64,000 bases of DNA from Streptomyces albiflavescens (lineage in GTDB: Bacteria; Actinomycetota; Actinomycetes; Streptomycetales; Streptomycetaceae), in contig NZ_BMMM01000002.1 of the NCBI RefSeq assembly GCF_014645835.1, positions 815,233 to 879,232 of the forward strand. Direction: 5' to 3'. Below the pieces are notes generated by a model. The model saw only the letters and a program-made list of their open reading frames with translations, made no database searches and had not been told where the DNA came from. Made by a program: the position numbers and the translations under genes. Shown piece by piece: positions 61,631 to 64,000 of the stretch. Positions within the stretch are counted from its first letter, which is position 1. The number at the start of each line of letters is the position of its first letter.

Positions 61631-64000
61631 CTAGTGCTTCACCGCGCGGCCGGGGGAGTTCACCACCGCCACCGGCACTCCTCCGGCCGCGCTGCCCAAC
61701 AGTGTCAGTGCTACCTTGCCCGGTCCCGCCGGTGTGGTCCCGTCGGACAGCACCGCGAGGGCCAGTGTGTTGGGCCCCCGTGTGCGCAGCAGCCCGTTCG
61801 GCAGGACGAAGGTGTGCTGGGGGCCTACGTCGTTGATGTACTGGCCCATGTTCCAGCCGTTCAGGAAGATCTGGACGCGGTAGGCGCGGGCCGGGTCGTC
61901 GGTGAGGGTGAGCCCGATCGAGGCGTCCACGCTCGCGTCGACGGCGAGCCGGAAGTCGGTGCGGTACCAGACGACGCCCTGGCGCCGCTCGTCGCGCGGG
62001 AAGTCGACGACCTTCCAGCGGCTGTCGGCGAACCCTGGCAGATGCCAGCCGTGCCGCTCTCCGTACAGCCCTCCGTTGTTGACCGGTCCGCGCACCGGGT
62101 CGGGGATCACTTCGCCCCGGATCCGCCAGGTGACCGCCGGGGAGTCGCCCTCGAAGGTCACGGCCGTCAGCCCTCGGGCCACCTTGTGGGTGTCCTTCGC
62201 CGCCCCGTCCTCGTCGTGCTGCATACGACGCACAAGAACGGACAGCACGCGCGGCCCCTTCTTCTCCGGGACGGGGAACGTCGCCGTGGCCGACCACGTC
62301 CCCAGCCTGACCGTCTTCTTGTCCGGCACCGGCATCCGATGCGTACCCAGCGGCTTTCCGTCCAGCCAGGCCATCAGCAGCCCCTGCGCGCCGGAGATGT
62401 AGGAGAAGGACACCGACCCGGCCTTGCCCGCGTCGGTGAAGCGCCCCCGGTACCAGACGTCGCCGTAGTGGTAGCCGTAGTCGTCGGCGAAGAGTACGGG
62501 CTGTCCGGCGGGTACGGGGGTGACGCTGTAGGAGGACTTCTTGTTCGCGGCCTTCCAGCCGGAGTCGTCGTAGTCGGCGGCGGACTCCGGGTTCTCGGCG
62601 GACCGGCGCCAGTTGGTCAGGGTGGGGAGCAGGACGACGGGTACGCCGGGCAGCCGCTGCTCGACCTGCAGGCTGCCGGACGTGGTGGCCACTGTCTTCA
62701 ACGTGCCTTGGTTCCAGACGACTTCACTCACGCCGCGCGGCCCCCAGACCTCCAGGTCCGCAGCTTCGATCGTGTCCCCGGTGAGATGCACGGTGGTGCC
62801 GCGCAGGGCGGCGGTGCGCAGGAGTGCGGGGCCGCGTACCAGCACCGGACCGGACGGGGTGTCGTGGCGCCACAGCCGTCCGGAGGTCTGGTCGTCGGCG
62901 AACAGCAGCAGGAGAGGCGTCGAGATGCCGCCGCCTTGCACCAACACCCGGGTGAGCGAGTTCAGCCGGGCGTCGATCCGCAGGACGCCGTCCGCGTACA
63001 CGTGCACCGGGTTGCCCTCCAGCACGGTGACCGTCGGCTCGCTCGCGCACTCCAGCGCGGTCCGTGTCGACTCGCCCGTCCGGCCGGTGAACACGGCGAT
63101 GTCCTGGCGCCCGGCGGCGAGCCACATCATCGGCTGGGCGGTGGAGTAGCGCAGCTTCCGCCGCCCCAGGGTGATTCCGGTGGCGAGCAGCCGGGCGTCG
63201 AGGCCGGGGACCGGCACGGGGAGGGTCGTGCCGGCGAGCGGGACGGAGGCGACGGCTTCGGCGGAGGCGTCATTGCGCAGGATGTAGAAGTGCGCCTTCG
63301 TGTCCGGGTTGACGAGGTGGTACGCCTTGACGCCGGTGTCGCCGACCGAGATGTCTTCGGCGCGGTCCAGCTTCGCCAGGTCGGGCACGGAGTGCAGGAG
63401 CTGCCCGATCTGGTGCATCGGGATCAGCTTCGCGGTGGGCTGCCGGGCCTCGTCGAGGGCGGCACCGTAGTCGTACGAGGTGTAGACGATCGGTGCGGGC
63501 AGCCAGCCCCAGGACGTGCCGCCGAAGGTCATGTAGACGTTGTGGACCTTGATGCCGTTGGCGAGGTTGGTGAGGTAGAAGCGCCGCTCGTACGCCGCGT
63601 CGCGGGTCCGGCGCGACTCCGCGTACCCCTTGCCGTCGAACTCCACCCCACCCCACGGATCGAACCAGCCGCCCCCGAACTCGGCGATGAGTCCCGGGGT
63701 TTCGGGACTCGCGGTCGAGCCGCCCTTCGTCCCGCCGACGCCGAAGTAACCCCAGTCGGGCGGGGGCGCGAACGGCGAGGGATAGCCGTCGAAGCCGTAC
63801 AGGTAGCGGTCCTTCTCGCCGCCGGTGTCGAAGGTCCCCGGGGCCCAGTGCCCGTTCCTGCCCTTGTCGTTGTGGAAGAGCGGCACGTCGATGCCGTCCC
63901 TGCGGACCTTGGTGTACAGGTGGGTCATGTAGTCGCGGCCGAGGGGGCTGCTGACGTTGTTCGCGTACTCGTTCTCCAGCTGGTAGAGGACGATCGTGCC
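61631..64000 (-). CDS. GH35 beta-galactosidase (partial, N-terminus outside window)
   Basis: The C-terminal ~790 residues of a large beta-galactosidase; its start lies beyond base 64000. The general acid/base Glu is visible in VLYQLENEYANN just before the window edge, and the nucleophile Glu in GLIAEFGGGWFDPWGG. Later domains are the usual beta-sandwich jelly rolls (FLNGWNMGQYINDVGPQHTF, VWYRGRFTDAGKAG). It probably acts outside the cell on galactan or arabinogalactan side chains, matching the arabinan genes it faces. The 28-base convergent gap holds no obvious terminator. Confidence 0.9.
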   Translation of the reverse strand, partial: GTIVLYQLENEYANNVSSPLGRDYMTHLYTKVRRDGIDVPLFHNDKGRNGHWAPGTFDTGGEKDRYLYGFDGYPSPFAPPPDWGYFGVGGTKGGSTASPETPGLIAEFGGGWFDPWGGVEFDGKGYAESRRTRDAAYERRFYLTNLANGIKVHNVYMTFGGTSWGWLPAPIVYTSYDYGAALDEARQPTAKLIPMHQIGQLLHSVPDLAKLDRAEDISVGDTGVKAYHLVNPDTKAHFYILRNDASAEAVASVPLAGTTLPVPVPGLDARLLATGITLGRRKLRYSTAQPMMWLAAGRQDIAVFTGRTGESTRTALECASEPTVTVLEGNPVHVYADGVLRIDARLNSLTRVLVQGGGISTPLLLLFADDQTSGRLWRHDTPSGPVLVRGPALLRTAALRGTTVHLTGDTIEAADLEVWGPRGVSEVVWNQGTLKTVATTSGSLQVEQRLPGVPVVLLPTLTNWRRSAENPESAADYDDSGWKAANKKSSYSVTPVPAGQPVLFADDYGYHYGDVWYRGRFTDAGKAGSVSFSYISGAQGLLMAWLDGKPLGTHRMPVPDKKTVRLGTWSATATFPVPEKKGPRVLSVLVRRMQHDEDGAAKDTHKVARGLTAVTFEGDSPAVTWRIRGEVIPDPVRGPVNNGGLYGERHGWHLPGFADSRWKVVDFPRDERRQGVVWYRTDFRLAVDASVDASIGLTLTDDPARAYRVQIFLNGWNMGQYINDVGPQHTFVLPNGLLRTRGPNTLALAVLSDGTTPAGPGKVALTLLGSAAGGVPVAVVNSPGRAVKH

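Overview
The window is very GC-rich, strongly GC3-biased DNA with short intergenic gaps, chains of ATGA-type gene overlaps and actinobacterial protein families throughout. It is best read as a Streptomyces chromosome arm-to-core segment. Several neighbours (MatB malonyl-CoA synthetase beside a carboxyltransferase, an Mbl/MreB-like protein, an S8 protease) suggest conserved Streptomyces gene order. I saw no tRNA, rRNA, CRISPR array, complete insertion sequence or replication origin.

Layout. 1-3.9 kb: the end of a penicillin-binding protein, a CPBP membrane protease, a ~203-bp MITE-like element, an SDR oxidoreductase and an alpha/beta hydrolase. 4.0-12.7 kb (minus strand): a complete FxSxx-COOH system. 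It comprises a short precursor peptide ending FDSAL (fxsA), a radical SAM/SPASM enzyme with a degenerate beta-hydroxylase-like extension (fxsB), an AAC(3)-fold acetyltransferase, a TIR-like protein (fxsC) and a large MinD-TIR-NB-ARC-TPR protein (fxsT). 12.9-15.5 kb: a histidine kinase with an eroded ATPase domain and an Mbl-like actin homologue. 15.6-23.8 kb (minus strand): a four-gene operon of a Trypco-like protein, a trypsin-VMAP-like protein, a MoxR AAA ATPase and a 1687-residue SAV_2336-type multidomain protein. Its kinase and HAD modules have lost catalytic residues. This matches the vWA-MoxR-VMAP class of proposed NTP-dependent conflict systems.

24-34 kb: a secreted S8 protease, carboxyltransferase plus MatB (malonyl-CoA supply), a metallophosphoesterase, a MocR regulator and an unusual MerR-PP2C fusion. 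34-37.7 kb: an XRE / ImmA-IrrE-like / MAB_1171c operon whose expected terminal FAD monooxygenase is cut to an N-terminal stub abutting an ECF sigma-factor fragment, then an Rrf2 regulator broken by a deletion. 37.7-39.5 kb: an NmrA-type protein and an ATP-grasp protein. 39.5-52.1 kb (minus strand): a tightly coupled cell-envelope glycosylation cluster (GT4, two methyltransferases, an AftD-like arabinofuranosyltransferase, a condensation-domain acyltransferase-like protein, a DMT transporter, Trm112, FkbM), with a PorA/DUF3068 protein upstream. 52.4-53.8 kb: a tiny membrane protein and a PucR regulator.

54-64 kb: an arabinan/arabinose utilisation locus with an IclR regulator, SMP-30 lactonase, Tat-exported binding protein, two permeases (no ATPase), GH43 arabinanase, GH51 arabinofuranosidase and a convergent GH35 beta-galactosidase. 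The iclR gene and the transporter operon carry nearly the same operator placed directly after the predicted -10 box, which predicts autorepression plus control of the transporter by this IclR protein.
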